A stretch of DNA of 61,742 nt from Methanobacteriota archaeon (GTDB lineage: Archaea > Thermoplasmatota > Poseidoniia > Poseidoniales > Poseidoniaceae). The stretch is from assembly GCA_018650165.1 (NCBI GenBank), contig JABIGM010000027.1, positions 1 through 61,742 of the forward strand, written 5' to 3'. Of the stretch, positions 39,116-47,530 are shown piece by piece. The notes below the pieces were generated by a model. The model did no database searches and was not told the DNA's origin. It saw nothing but the letters and a program-made list of their open reading frames with translations. Within the stretch, counting starts at the first letter, position 1; every line of letters starts with the position of its first letter. A program made the translations under genes and the position numbers.

Positions 39116-42100
39116 CCACTCTCCTGTTTGCTAGGGCAAGCATCACTAATTTTACAAAAAGAGCAACTTCCCGATGGTTGCGGGTCGATTCTTCCTAATT
39201 TTGCATTGCTAATGACACGAAGTGCCGTGGTTATTCTTTCTCGCATCCAAGCCCTGAAAGCATTCGATTTTATTTCACCCGGTTTTTCATCGGGCAAACG
39301 GTATTGGGTATGTGTAAACGTACTTATTTCTCCAATCTTTAGAGTAGAACAATGCTCTACAAATTCGGGGTCTAATTCAATGTGAGCTTGAGTTTCGAGC
39401 CCTACTTGAGTCGCCCCCACTCCAATCACTCTATCCCCGGGATTTGCTACTTCCCAAGCACGCGCATAGAGGGCGAGTTGTAACTCTTCAAAAATTGCTT
39501 TTTTGTGACGTTCGTCGTCGTTATTATCTTTTGAGCCATCTCGAGATTTGATATCTCTGATTACGACAAATCTCTTGGCAGATGGCGGATTTTTTAATTC
39601 GAAATCTAATGGAATTACTTCGGCTGCTTTAGGATTAAGTAATTCAGGCTTCACTAGAACTTGGTCTACTCTATCGGCAAGTCCCTTTATGCTGAATTTT
39701 TGTTTCTTACTATCGAGGCCGATTTCTACCGATAGTGTGGCGTTTGTGCCTAATTTCCATTCGCTAGCAATAGGGGCTGCATCGATTAAACCAAAATCAG
39801 AAATTATCATTCTTCCGATTCTTCCGCCAATAGGAATTTGTTCCTTGTGTTCTACCCATTTGAGCCATGTTTCTGGTTCGACTCCGATAAGATCACGGCA
39901 CCTATGAGCAGAAATTCCGTCTCGCCTTTTCATCCAAGGGGCCAATTGTTCAAGTTCACTGAGAGCGACTTGCCATGCTGTATCGCTATTGCTCAATTTG
40001 CCCTTATGCAATGGTTTGGCATCTGTCGAAATTTTATCCTCTACTAAGCCATGATGGCGAAGAAGGGCTTCTTCGATTAGATGAATTATATTTCCTCGAG
40101 TCACATTAGCAATATCTTCTTCCAGTTTTTCGGGCTGGCCCAGATACATATGACCATCATAGAATGCTTGACGGGGGCAATTCAACCATTTCTGAAGTTT
40201 TGATTGCGACCAAACCTCGGGCATATTTGTAAGTTTGATTTCACTTCGTCCTGTGAAAGAATCTAATTCCTTTAGTCCGGTTGAGATAGGAATAAGAGGG
40301 CGGAAATCGATTGGTAGGGTGAATTTTGGAGGCTTATCCTTAGCACTTGTTCGCTTTCCAAGATGGGGCCATTCTTTTTCTTCGCGCCCAGATAAGCCAT
40401 TCTTGATCATTGTTTTAGTTGGTATTAATGAGATGTTTTCCGGACGAATTACTTTGCTACGGTTCTTGAATTGGCGAATCTCATCTTTTGCTAGTGTTTG
40501 GCCTAAGTCGGCGCGTAAAGATTGGTCGTGCAATAATTCCCTTTCAGCAGTCGTAATGATTCCGTTAATATTCAATGGAGAAATTTCTGGCTGACGGTTT
40601 TCAATGGTTGCAAGTCCCGCTCGTTGCTTGGCATCTCTGGCTAGAACTCCATTACGATGGGTACGAACTTTACTACCGATTATTTCCATACTACTAACTT
40701 GATGAAGTAGGCGATTGTTGCCTTTTACGGTTGCATATGCCCAATTGCGATTCGGTGTTTTTGGGTCCCATGACGAATGTGGTATAAATGAGGGGAGATG
40801 GTCGAGAATTTTATTACCACTTTGAGACAAATCACTGTACCATTCATCTAAGGGCCCCGCCAACTCAGTACCCTCTTCTATGCTAGAATTGATTATTATG
40901 ACGGTTTTTGCAGAATTAAGAATGTGGCGCAAGTGATGTCTTCCCATTCTTAGTGGTTCGTCTGGTTTATGAAGTCCTAATTGTAATCGGCTTGAATCAT
41001 CTAGCCAGGGTATTTGGGGGGTTTTCATTGACCAAGATTGTGCATCAATTCCACAGAGGATTATAGTTTCGGCTTCAACTCCGTAGGCTTGCGACGGAGA
41101 TAGAATAGTGAGCCCTTTATCGCTTCCTCTGATTGGAGGTATCTCTGTGTTTTGTGCTAAATTCTTTAGAATATCGCTGAACTCTTCAACTTTAATTTCA
41201 ATATTTTCCTTCAATAGAATACCAAGAGCTGACGTTAGATTTTGGATACCGGGGAGTGTATTGGATTGTACTGAATCTTGAGATTTTAGTTTGTTCCAAT
41301 CTATCTGCTCCAAGCATGAATTATACCAAGAAATGACATCGCCGGGGGTTTCTGGTAAGGGGAGGGTTTCGTGAGATGTACATCCAATAAGTGGTTCTGC
41401 TAGGGCCTTTTTATCCAATTCCGGAAGCAGCGGTGTTTGCCATTTTGCCAAACATGAAATCCACCACAATGTTTCTTCTAATTCTTGCCCGCCGCGTTTT
41501 AGGTCTGTACCTGGGCGTGGTGTTGCTTGCGATAGAATCGCAAGCCATCTCGAGAGTGCCCCTTGGCCCCCAAGAAGGTGAAAACTTCGGGCTATTTCTT
41601 CTAGCACTTTTGGGTGGAGGCGGGGGTGCCATTTTTGTTCAGTCGGGTGCTTTAGATTCCAAAATAGTGGCCATTTCATAGGCAAACTTGTTTGGTTCCA
41701 TAAATCTTTCAATCTGTTTAGTGACCAAGCATCTTCGCCCCTTGAAAGATTGACTAATGCGAGTATTCGGCTAACTGCACCACTCTTTATCGCAAGCGAT
41801 GACGGCTTCGCGAATTTATGTCCAATGGATTCAGAATAGTCTAAGAGTTTGTCTTGTAGATTATCGGGGTCTCCACAAATAACTAGGGTTTCGGTTTCTA
41901 CATCATCAAGTAAACTAATCAAAGCGAGATGTACTCTAGAATTTACTTCACAGAACACTTCATGGACACTAGTGCCCCTTTCATCTCCAATAAGTGAACT
42001 CCAATGTGTTTCGTCTTTGGATTGCCATACATCATGGATAGGAACCCAATTTGGCAAATCATCATTCTTCCTGCATGGCGGTATGTCTAGGATATATTCT

Positions 42101-42822
42101 CCGTGATATCCAAGTCGGTGCGACCCAGGGTTAACCAGTTGGTGCACTCCAGTAAATCGTGATATTTCTTCAAGTATTTTCAATTGAATTTCGTTGAGGC
42201 AGGGTGGATGATCTAGCATTATTATTCCTTCAACATCAGAAATAGTGAATGGGGGTTCTGTCGATGTTTTCAGCCGGTTAAACACAACTCTCTCTAAGCG
42301 GGCTGGGTGAGTTGCATTATCCTCTACCTCTAATTGTTGAATGATTTCATCACAGGTCTTTGCACCGGGATCTTGGTCCCAATTCCATGGATTTTCTAAA
42401 GTTGCCAATTCTTTGTGCAGATTCAGAAGGCGTTTGGTACGAGAGCGGGACCAACGGTGCGTAGGGTGTGGTTGTAGTAAGGGGAATCCGAAATCAGTGG
42501 CAACTGCGGCTAAGGCTCGATGAGTTTTTTCAAATAATATTCCGTCATCATTCAAAACTCGAGGAAGCCTGAGGTCTAAGTGGAGAATTCCATTAAGTCT
42601 CTTTAGAGTTAAATGATGGGTAGTATCAACAGCGGCCCCTTTGCTGTGAGAATGTATTTCCTCTATCACTTGGCTTCGAGCAGCTTCACTTGGGTGAATT
42701 ATCATCAGGCGGCGTCCTTCTAGCAATGCCGCCATTAGCCAATCGGGAAGTGATTTACCGGACGGTGTTGCTTCCATTGAGATGCCAGAGGTTACTTTCA
42801 ATTCACTAATTACCATCGGCAA
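39109..42822 (-). CDS. AddB-like inactivated-helicase/PD-(D/E)XK nuclease with predicted 4Fe-4S staple
   Basis: 1237 aa directly upstream of the AddA-like gene with 7-nt overlap; LNCPRQAFYDGHMYLG, GLADRVDQV, FVVIRDIKSRDG, QLALYARAWE, CSFCKISDACPS; degenerate Walker A (ATPSGKSLPDW). Confidence 0.82.
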   Translation of the reverse strand: MPMVISELKVTSGISMEATPSGKSLPDWLMAALLEGRRLMIIHPSEAARSQVIEEIHSHSKGAAVDTTHHLTLKRLNGILHLDLRLPRVLNDDGILFEKTHRALAAVATDFGFPLLQPHPTHRWSRSRTKRLLNLHKELATLENPWNWDQDPGAKTCDEIIQQLEVEDNATHPARLERVVFNRLKTSTEPPFTISDVEGIIMLDHPPCLNEIQLKILEEISRFTGVHQLVNPGSHRLGYHGEYILDIPPCRKNDDLPNWVPIHDVWQSKDETHWSSLIGDERGTSVHEVFCEVNSRVHLALISLLDDVETETLVICGDPDNLQDKLLDYSESIGHKFAKPSSLAIKSGAVSRILALVNLSRGEDAWSLNRLKDLWNQTSLPMKWPLFWNLKHPTEQKWHPRLHPKVLEEIARSFHLLGGQGALSRWLAILSQATPRPGTDLKRGGQELEETLWWISCLAKWQTPLLPELDKKALAEPLIGCTSHETLPLPETPGDVISWYNSCLEQIDWNKLKSQDSVQSNTLPGIQNLTSALGILLKENIEIKVEEFSDILKNLAQNTEIPPIRGSDKGLTILSPSQAYGVEAETIILCGIDAQSWSMKTPQIPWLDDSSRLQLGLHKPDEPLRMGRHHLRHILNSAKTVIIINSSIEEGTELAGPLDEWYSDLSQSGNKILDHLPSFIPHSSWDPKTPNRNWAYATVKGNNRLLHQVSSMEIIGSKVRTHRNGVLARDAKQRAGLATIENRQPEISPLNINGIITTAERELLHDQSLRADLGQTLAKDEIRQFKNRSKVIRPENISLIPTKTMIKNGLSGREEKEWPHLGKRTSAKDKPPKFTLPIDFRPLIPISTGLKELDSFTGRSEIKLTNMPEVWSQSKLQKWLNCPRQAFYDGHMYLGQPEKLEEDIANVTRGNIIHLIEEALLRHHGLVEDKISTDAKPLHKGKLSNSDTAWQVALSELEQLAPWMKRRDGISAHRCRDLIGVEPETWLKWVEHKEQIPIGGRIGRMIISDFGLIDAAPIASEWKLGTNATLSVEIGLDSKKQKFSIKGLADRVDQVLVKPELLNPKAAEVIPLDFELKNPPSAKRFVVIRDIKSRDGSKDNNDDERHKKAIFEELQLALYARAWEVANPGDRVIGVGATQVGLETQAHIELDPEFVEHCSTLKIGEISTFTHTQYRLPDEKPGEIKSNAFRAWMRERITTALRVISNAKLGRIDPQPSGSCSFCKISDACPSKQESGW

Positions 42823-42858
42823 ACCTCCTCAGTCATCTATCCTCGGCGGCGGTAGTTC

Positions 42859-43827
42859 TTGAACCCACGCCTTACACTATTATCGGAACTATTGAAAACA
42901 AGAGTAAATTTACCATTAGTCATGCGAAGCCGAGTTATACTGATTGCATTAGTCCTTGGACTCGCATCAATTCCATCGGCGCAGGGCGGTACTGCGGAAA
43001 AGCTGGAAGATGTGGGTTTTACATTTGGCGGCCTAACTCTAGATGCAAATACAACTGGTAACGCGACTTCTAGTCTCGCAGATTTACCTGCCGTTGTAGA
43101 GTACTATACTGCCACTTGGTGTGCTAATTGCGTCTATGTTGAACATGCTTTAGACGATGTGGAAAATAATAGTGTAAATATCCAACAGTTCCATTTTCAC
43201 CGTGACCAAGATAGTGAAGACCCGTGGGGAACAGCTGAAGGAGAGGCTCGCTGGGACGATAGATACGATGGAGGAGTTGCCCCAACTGTGGTATTCAATG
43301 GTAGCATGAAGCAAATTGGAAGCGTCGCTGAAGGCGATTCACTTGAAGAGGATTACACTGCTTTAGCCGCTATGGATTTAGAACTAGGTGCCGGTGTTTC
43401 TTCCATGGGTTGGAATAATGATTCAGGAGTATTTACCTGGAATCTGCAATTTGATGAAAGCATCATTCCCGAAGATGGTGAATTGGTACACATGCTTTGG
43501 ATTACTGAGAGGTTCGCAAACTTCCCCGATGGTAGTAACGGAGTAGAGAATTATCCTCATGTCGTTAAAGCACTATTTTCACTTGGAAATAATTCTTCTG
43601 GGGCAATGGTAATCGATTTACCTGCAGCACATGATGGCGATGATTTACAGTTGCATCTTATTCATCAAATCGTACTACCTGATTCGGTTGAAGAAAACAA
43701 TAGCCAGCCACCAATTCCAGTTAAATCCGATAACCAAAATGATGGCGGCCTTCCTAGTCTCAGTTTGATTGCAGTACTATCTGTGGTGATGGTTGCAGCA
43801 TTCACTGTGCAGCGAAAGCAGCAATGA
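42859..43827 (+). CDS. Secreted thioredoxin-fold protein with C-terminal membrane anchor
   Basis: Signal peptide (likely start 42922 MRSRVILIALVLGLASIPSAQG); YYTATWCANCVYVEHALDDV; C-term GGLPSLSLIAVLSVVMVAAFTVQRKQQ (sorting-signal-like tripartite end). Confidence 0.78.
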   Translation: MNPRLTLLSELLKTRVNLPLVMRSRVILIALVLGLASIPSAQGGTAEKLEDVGFTFGGLTLDANTTGNATSSLADLPAVVEYYTATWCANCVYVEHALDDVENNSVNIQQFHFHRDQDSEDPWGTAEGEARWDDRYDGGVAPTVVFNGSMKQIGSVAEGDSLEEDYTALAAMDLELGAGVSSMGWNNDSGVFTWNLQFDESIIPEDGELVHMLWITERFANFPDGSNGVENYPHVVKALFSLGNNSSGAMVIDLPAAHDGDDLQLHLIHQIVLPDSVEENNSQPPIPVKSDNQNDGGLPSLSLIAVLSVVMVAAFTVQRKQQ

Positions 43828-44842
43828 TTCGCTCGACATCTTCATCGGTAATATGCAGATGAATTGCTACTCTAACTCTGTTGTAAGGTAGGTCAAACAT
43901 ATCGATTCCATGTTCGGCCAGTGATGCCACTACATCTGCTGCTGGAATGTTACAATTGACATAAACTAAGTTTGATTGGACAGCATCCATATCGACGCTG
44001 AAATTATCCATGGCGTTAATCGCTTCTGCTACCTTTCTTGCCCGAATATGGTCTTCTGCTAGCCTGTCGATGTGATGGTCTAGGGTATAGATTCCTGCTG
44101 CTGCAAGAATCCCTGCTTGCCTCCATCCACCACCAAACATCTTGCGCCAGCGGTGTGCTTTGTTGATGAATTCTCGAGAGCCGACGAGGACAGATCCAAC
44201 TGGGGCGCCAAGACCTTTGGAAAGGCAGATTGAGACCGAATCATAATCACGGCACATTCGTGCCACATCTACACCTGTTGTGATTGCTGCGTTGAAGATT
44301 CTAGCACCGTCAATGTGAGTTGCACAGCCGTTTGCTTTTGCTACTGCTGCAATCTCATCAAGTGCTTCTTGAGTATAACAAGCGCCACCTCCGAGATTAG
44401 ATGTGTTCTCTACACAAACGAGGGTACCATTTGGATAATGTGACCCTGACCCCTCTGCCTTACGAATTGCAGATTTTACCTGGGCTGCGGTCATCAAGCC
44501 GCCTTCGCCTTGAACAAGAGAAATTGATGCTCCGCAAAGTGCAGCATAACCGCCACCTTCGTATTTGTAAATATGAGCGGTTTTGTCACATACGATTTCA
44601 TCGCCAGGAACGGTGTGGGTCCTCAAAGCGATTGCATTAGACATTGTACCGCTTGCAACGAATAGGGCTGCTTCTTTGCCAAACATCTTGGCCAAGCGGT
44701 TTTGAAGTTCGTTAACCGTAGGGTCATCTCCAAGAACATCGTCCCCTACCTCTGCCTTTTCCATGATTGCACGCATTGCCGCAGTAGGCTGTGTGACTGT
44801 GTCACTGCGCACATCAACACGGTCGGAAGGGTACTCGCGCAT
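43802..44842 (-). CDS. Low-specificity L-threonine aldolase
   Basis: VDVRSDTVTQPTAAMRAIMEKAEVGDDVLGDDPTVNELQ; ATHIDGARIFNAAI; ICLSKGLGAPVGSVLVG. Confidence 0.94.
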   Translation of the reverse strand: MREYPSDRVDVRSDTVTQPTAAMRAIMEKAEVGDDVLGDDPTVNELQNRLAKMFGKEAALFVASGTMSNAIALRTHTVPGDEIVCDKTAHIYKYEGGGYAALCGASISLVQGEGGLMTAAQVKSAIRKAEGSGSHYPNGTLVCVENTSNLGGGACYTQEALDEIAAVAKANGCATHIDGARIFNAAITTGVDVARMCRDYDSVSICLSKGLGAPVGSVLVGSREFINKAHRWRKMFGGGWRQAGILAAAGIYTLDHHIDRLAEDHIRARKVAEAINAMDNFSVDMDAVQSNLVYVNCNIPAADVVASLAEHGIDMFDLPYNRVRVAIHLHITDEDVERIIAAFAAQ

Positions 44843-44864
44843 GGTTGGTCCACACCGCTTTCAC

Positions 44865-45245
44865 TCAAAGCAGTTTCAGGTCGCCAGTGATTGCATCAAC
44901 TGCTAAACGCGGAGAAGGGCCAATTCCTAGAACGGTCACTGTCCCCGGGGGGATTTCAGTATGCCCTGCGTCCTTGATTAGTGAGCAGATTAAACTCCCT
45001 TCGAGAGCCTTGGCATACAATTGGCGTAGATGTGATTCATCATCAGCCCGTAGAACAATCTTACGTGCTCCGACCAAGTTCCAGCGTTCATACAAACGCG
45101 CTGCTTTCTTCTTAGCCTTCATAGCACAATCAACCGCTGCATGTGCACACTGTGCGGCTAACTTACCTTTGGATAGTTTGAGATCGTCCCGGGTCACTAG
45201 GACCATTGTGACCTCATCAAGCGGAGATGACATCAGTCTCACCAA
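44865..45245 (-). CDS. pth2: Peptidyl-tRNA hydrolase, archaeal/eukaryal Pth2
   Basis: VLVTRDDLKLSKGKLAAQCAHAAVDCAMKA...KIVLRADDESHLRQLYAKA...TVTVLGIGPSP. Confidence 0.94.
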   Translation of the reverse strand: MVRLMSSPLDEVTMVLVTRDDLKLSKGKLAAQCAHAAVDCAMKAKKKAARLYERWNLVGARKIVLRADDESHLRQLYAKALEGSLICSLIKDAGHTEIPPGTVTVLGIGPSPRLAVDAITGDLKLL

Positions 45246-45876
45246 GTGGTTGTATCTCGTCGATATGAGAAGTCTCTTCGAAGACTAAGTTCGCAAGCCA
45301 AGGAGCTATCCAAACTGCACTAACCACGCTAGCAATAACGTGCATTGCATCAAATGGTAATCCGTTCAGAAGATATATGCCGAATTCAGAAATGGTCATC
45401 CCACTTGTAAAGATAGATAGTGAGACCCACCAGTCAAACATTACAGAAGCGAATATTGCTGAGATTACAAGGCGCTTCATCACGATTTCATTCTGGAATG
45501 CCAAACCAAGACGCGACCCTGCAAATGCGATTGCTGCCCATCCGCTAGCCTGGAATAATGTCCACCAGCCATGAGATAATACTAGATTTGAAATCATAGT
45601 TGCCATCACTGCAAATGCCATTCCACGACGGGCGCCAAGGGTCGCTCCCATTACCAAACACATCACGGTTAGTGGTTGAACATTTGGAAATGGTTCTAGT
45701 AGAATTCGACTTGCTGCTGCTGCTGTCGTGATGCTCGTTAGAACTAAGATTTCTCTCTTTGCAGAGTGTGCTGGTCTACACAAAAGGAAGAATGAAATGG
45801 TTATCAAAACCATGTTGACTACAAGGGATTCGACAGGAGAGAGGGTTGGACCGTGGACTCCGTCTGTTAGTGCCAT
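45217..45876 (-). CDS. ECF-type transporter S component (substrate-binding membrane subunit)
   Basis: 219 aa, ~6 TM; 'LLEPFPNVQPLTVMCLVMGATLGARRGMAFAVMATMISNLVLSHGWWTLFQASGWAAIAFAG' matches the pattern PNVxPxT...G..lG...G......SN...G.G.WT..Q...W...G..AG of vitamin/cobalamin-type S components. Confidence 0.72.
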   Translation of the reverse strand: MALTDGVHGPTLSPVESLVVNMVLITISFFLLCRPAHSAKREILVLTSITTAAAASRILLEPFPNVQPLTVMCLVMGATLGARRGMAFAVMATMISNLVLSHGWWTLFQASGWAAIAFAGSRLGLAFQNEIVMKRLVISAIFASVMFDWWVSLSIFTSGMTISEFGIYLLNGLPFDAMHVIASVVSAVWIAPWLANLVFEETSHIDEIQPLGETDVISA

Positions 45877-45907
45877 GAACAGCGGTAGAGGACTCGAGAC
45901 TTGAACT

Positions 45908-47530
45908 TCACGCTAATGACCAACGTACAACGCTGTCTTCTCCTAGTTCTGCTTGAGAAATTCCTACCGAGGATCTTTTACCATCAATTGTAAACTCCCA
46001 ACCCTCTTCATCATGACCATCAAAAGCAGTCACCCATGTGCCAAAATCATATGACTCCTTAGATATCGAAATGTCCAATTCAGCTGCGGCTATATCGGTG
46101 AATTCCTCGACATTTTCATAGCCACTAAATCCACCAAGGGCTAATTCGCCATCTGGTAATTCGAATACAATAACCTGTGTACCCTGCCATTCATCTGGCC
46201 AAGAAGCATCCCAGTCCTCTTTTGAGTCATTTAGTGTATCAACTTCTTTTGACCATGTGTTGGATACATCTGGCAATATAAAAATCATAATTGCAAGGAG
46301 AAGTAGTAAGCCGACCTTAGTTGCCATTTTGTTATTCTTCTTTATTTGAAAGAAGAACATGGTTAAACATAGAAATATAATCAAGGATTCTTGAAAATAC
46401 GATTTTGATTTTTCAGAATCCGAGTCCTTTGTGATGAGGTCGGGCAAAAATACCATCAGCACTCCATTGTCGTTTCCAAGTGCTAATTCACCACTAGTTC
46501 CAAAGCCTGGGCCTGCCGTTGTATATGTGTCATGAAGGGTATGGAATGTAGTAACTTCAGAACCGGGATAGCCTATTCCCCAGCCGCCGCTAGGAGTGTT
46601 ATTTGGAAACCATATTTGTCCATCTAACTGCATTGTTATCTCGCCGTTAGTATGATAATTAGTTCGCCCCTCTATCGAACAATTTGTTTCACAATTTATA
46701 GAAATGAGATGAGAACTAGTTGCAAAAAATACCTTCTGTCCAACTTTCAACGGGATTGCTGAGGAATATCCTTCTCCAGATAATAATGTATTACCTACAT
46801 AGATTTCTGAGCCATTTGGTGTTTGAAGGTGGGTTATTACTCCGTGATTAGTTTCAATTGGGGCGTGTCTGATTTTTCCTTCCCCAATAGTAATATTGCT
46901 TACCGTGCCTTGTTTGGAAATTATATTGAGAATGCCTTCTTCATTCCCAAGAAGATAGTGTTCTTCGCTGACAGAAACTCCATTCCTCCAACCTAGTTGA
47001 GGTAGGTCTACTCTCAATTCAAGTTCGCCATCATCAAGACAGAAGGTGGACAGCCCTTTGCGAGTAGGAACTACAACTAAATCAGAATCCAATGACATAG
47101 CACCAGTAATACCCCAGGTAATTACTTCTGTTTGTGCAATCCAAATCAACGAACCATCTGTAATGTCCAAAGCTGTGACTCTACCATCGGTCCATCCAAC
47201 TAAAATCATTTCACTCCAATTCCCACAATCCCCTGCGCCTGCTTTGACATGAAGTAGTGGGCTCAAGTCGTGTTGAGTAGAAGTATTGCTGCGATACTTC
47301 CAATTCAACGTTCCTTCGTGTAAATTGTATGAATAAACATGCGGCCTATCTTCCTCTGTCCAAAATCCGGATGTTCTAACAATTACTTGATCTTCAACAA
47401 TAATCGGCTTAGTAGAGATGAAGCCGTTTTCTAAATCTACTTCCCAAGAAGAATCATTTTCTACAGAACCTGAAGAAGGTGGGATGAGCAGACAGAATAG
47501 TAGTCCGACCAAAACGATACAACGTTTCAT
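45908..47530 (-). CDS. Secreted PQQ-type beta-propeller with two TM helices and C-terminal transcobalamin-like (DUF4430-like) domain
   Basis: Signal peptide; propeller repeats (LNWKYRSN, VTALDITDGSLIWIAQTEV, LSTFCLDDGELELRV); TMs SLIIFLCLTMFFFQI and VGLLLLLAIMIFILP; C-term FGTWVTAFDGHDEEGWEFTIDGKRSSVGISQAELGEDSVVRWSLA. Confidence 0.72.
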   Translation of the reverse strand: MKRCIVLVGLLFCLLIPPSSGSVENDSSWEVDLENGFISTKPIIVEDQVIVRTSGFWTEEDRPHVYSYNLHEGTLNWKYRSNTSTQHDLSPLLHVKAGAGDCGNWSEMILVGWTDGRVTALDITDGSLIWIAQTEVITWGITGAMSLDSDLVVVPTRKGLSTFCLDDGELELRVDLPQLGWRNGVSVSEEHYLLGNEEGILNIISKQGTVSNITIGEGKIRHAPIETNHGVITHLQTPNGSEIYVGNTLLSGEGYSSAIPLKVGQKVFFATSSHLISINCETNCSIEGRTNYHTNGEITMQLDGQIWFPNNTPSGGWGIGYPGSEVTTFHTLHDTYTTAGPGFGTSGELALGNDNGVLMVFLPDLITKDSDSEKSKSYFQESLIIFLCLTMFFFQIKKNNKMATKVGLLLLLAIMIFILPDVSNTWSKEVDTLNDSKEDWDASWPDEWQGTQVIVFELPDGELALGGFSGYENVEEFTDIAAAELDISISKESYDFGTWVTAFDGHDEEGWEFTIDGKRSSVGISQAELGEDSVVRWSLA

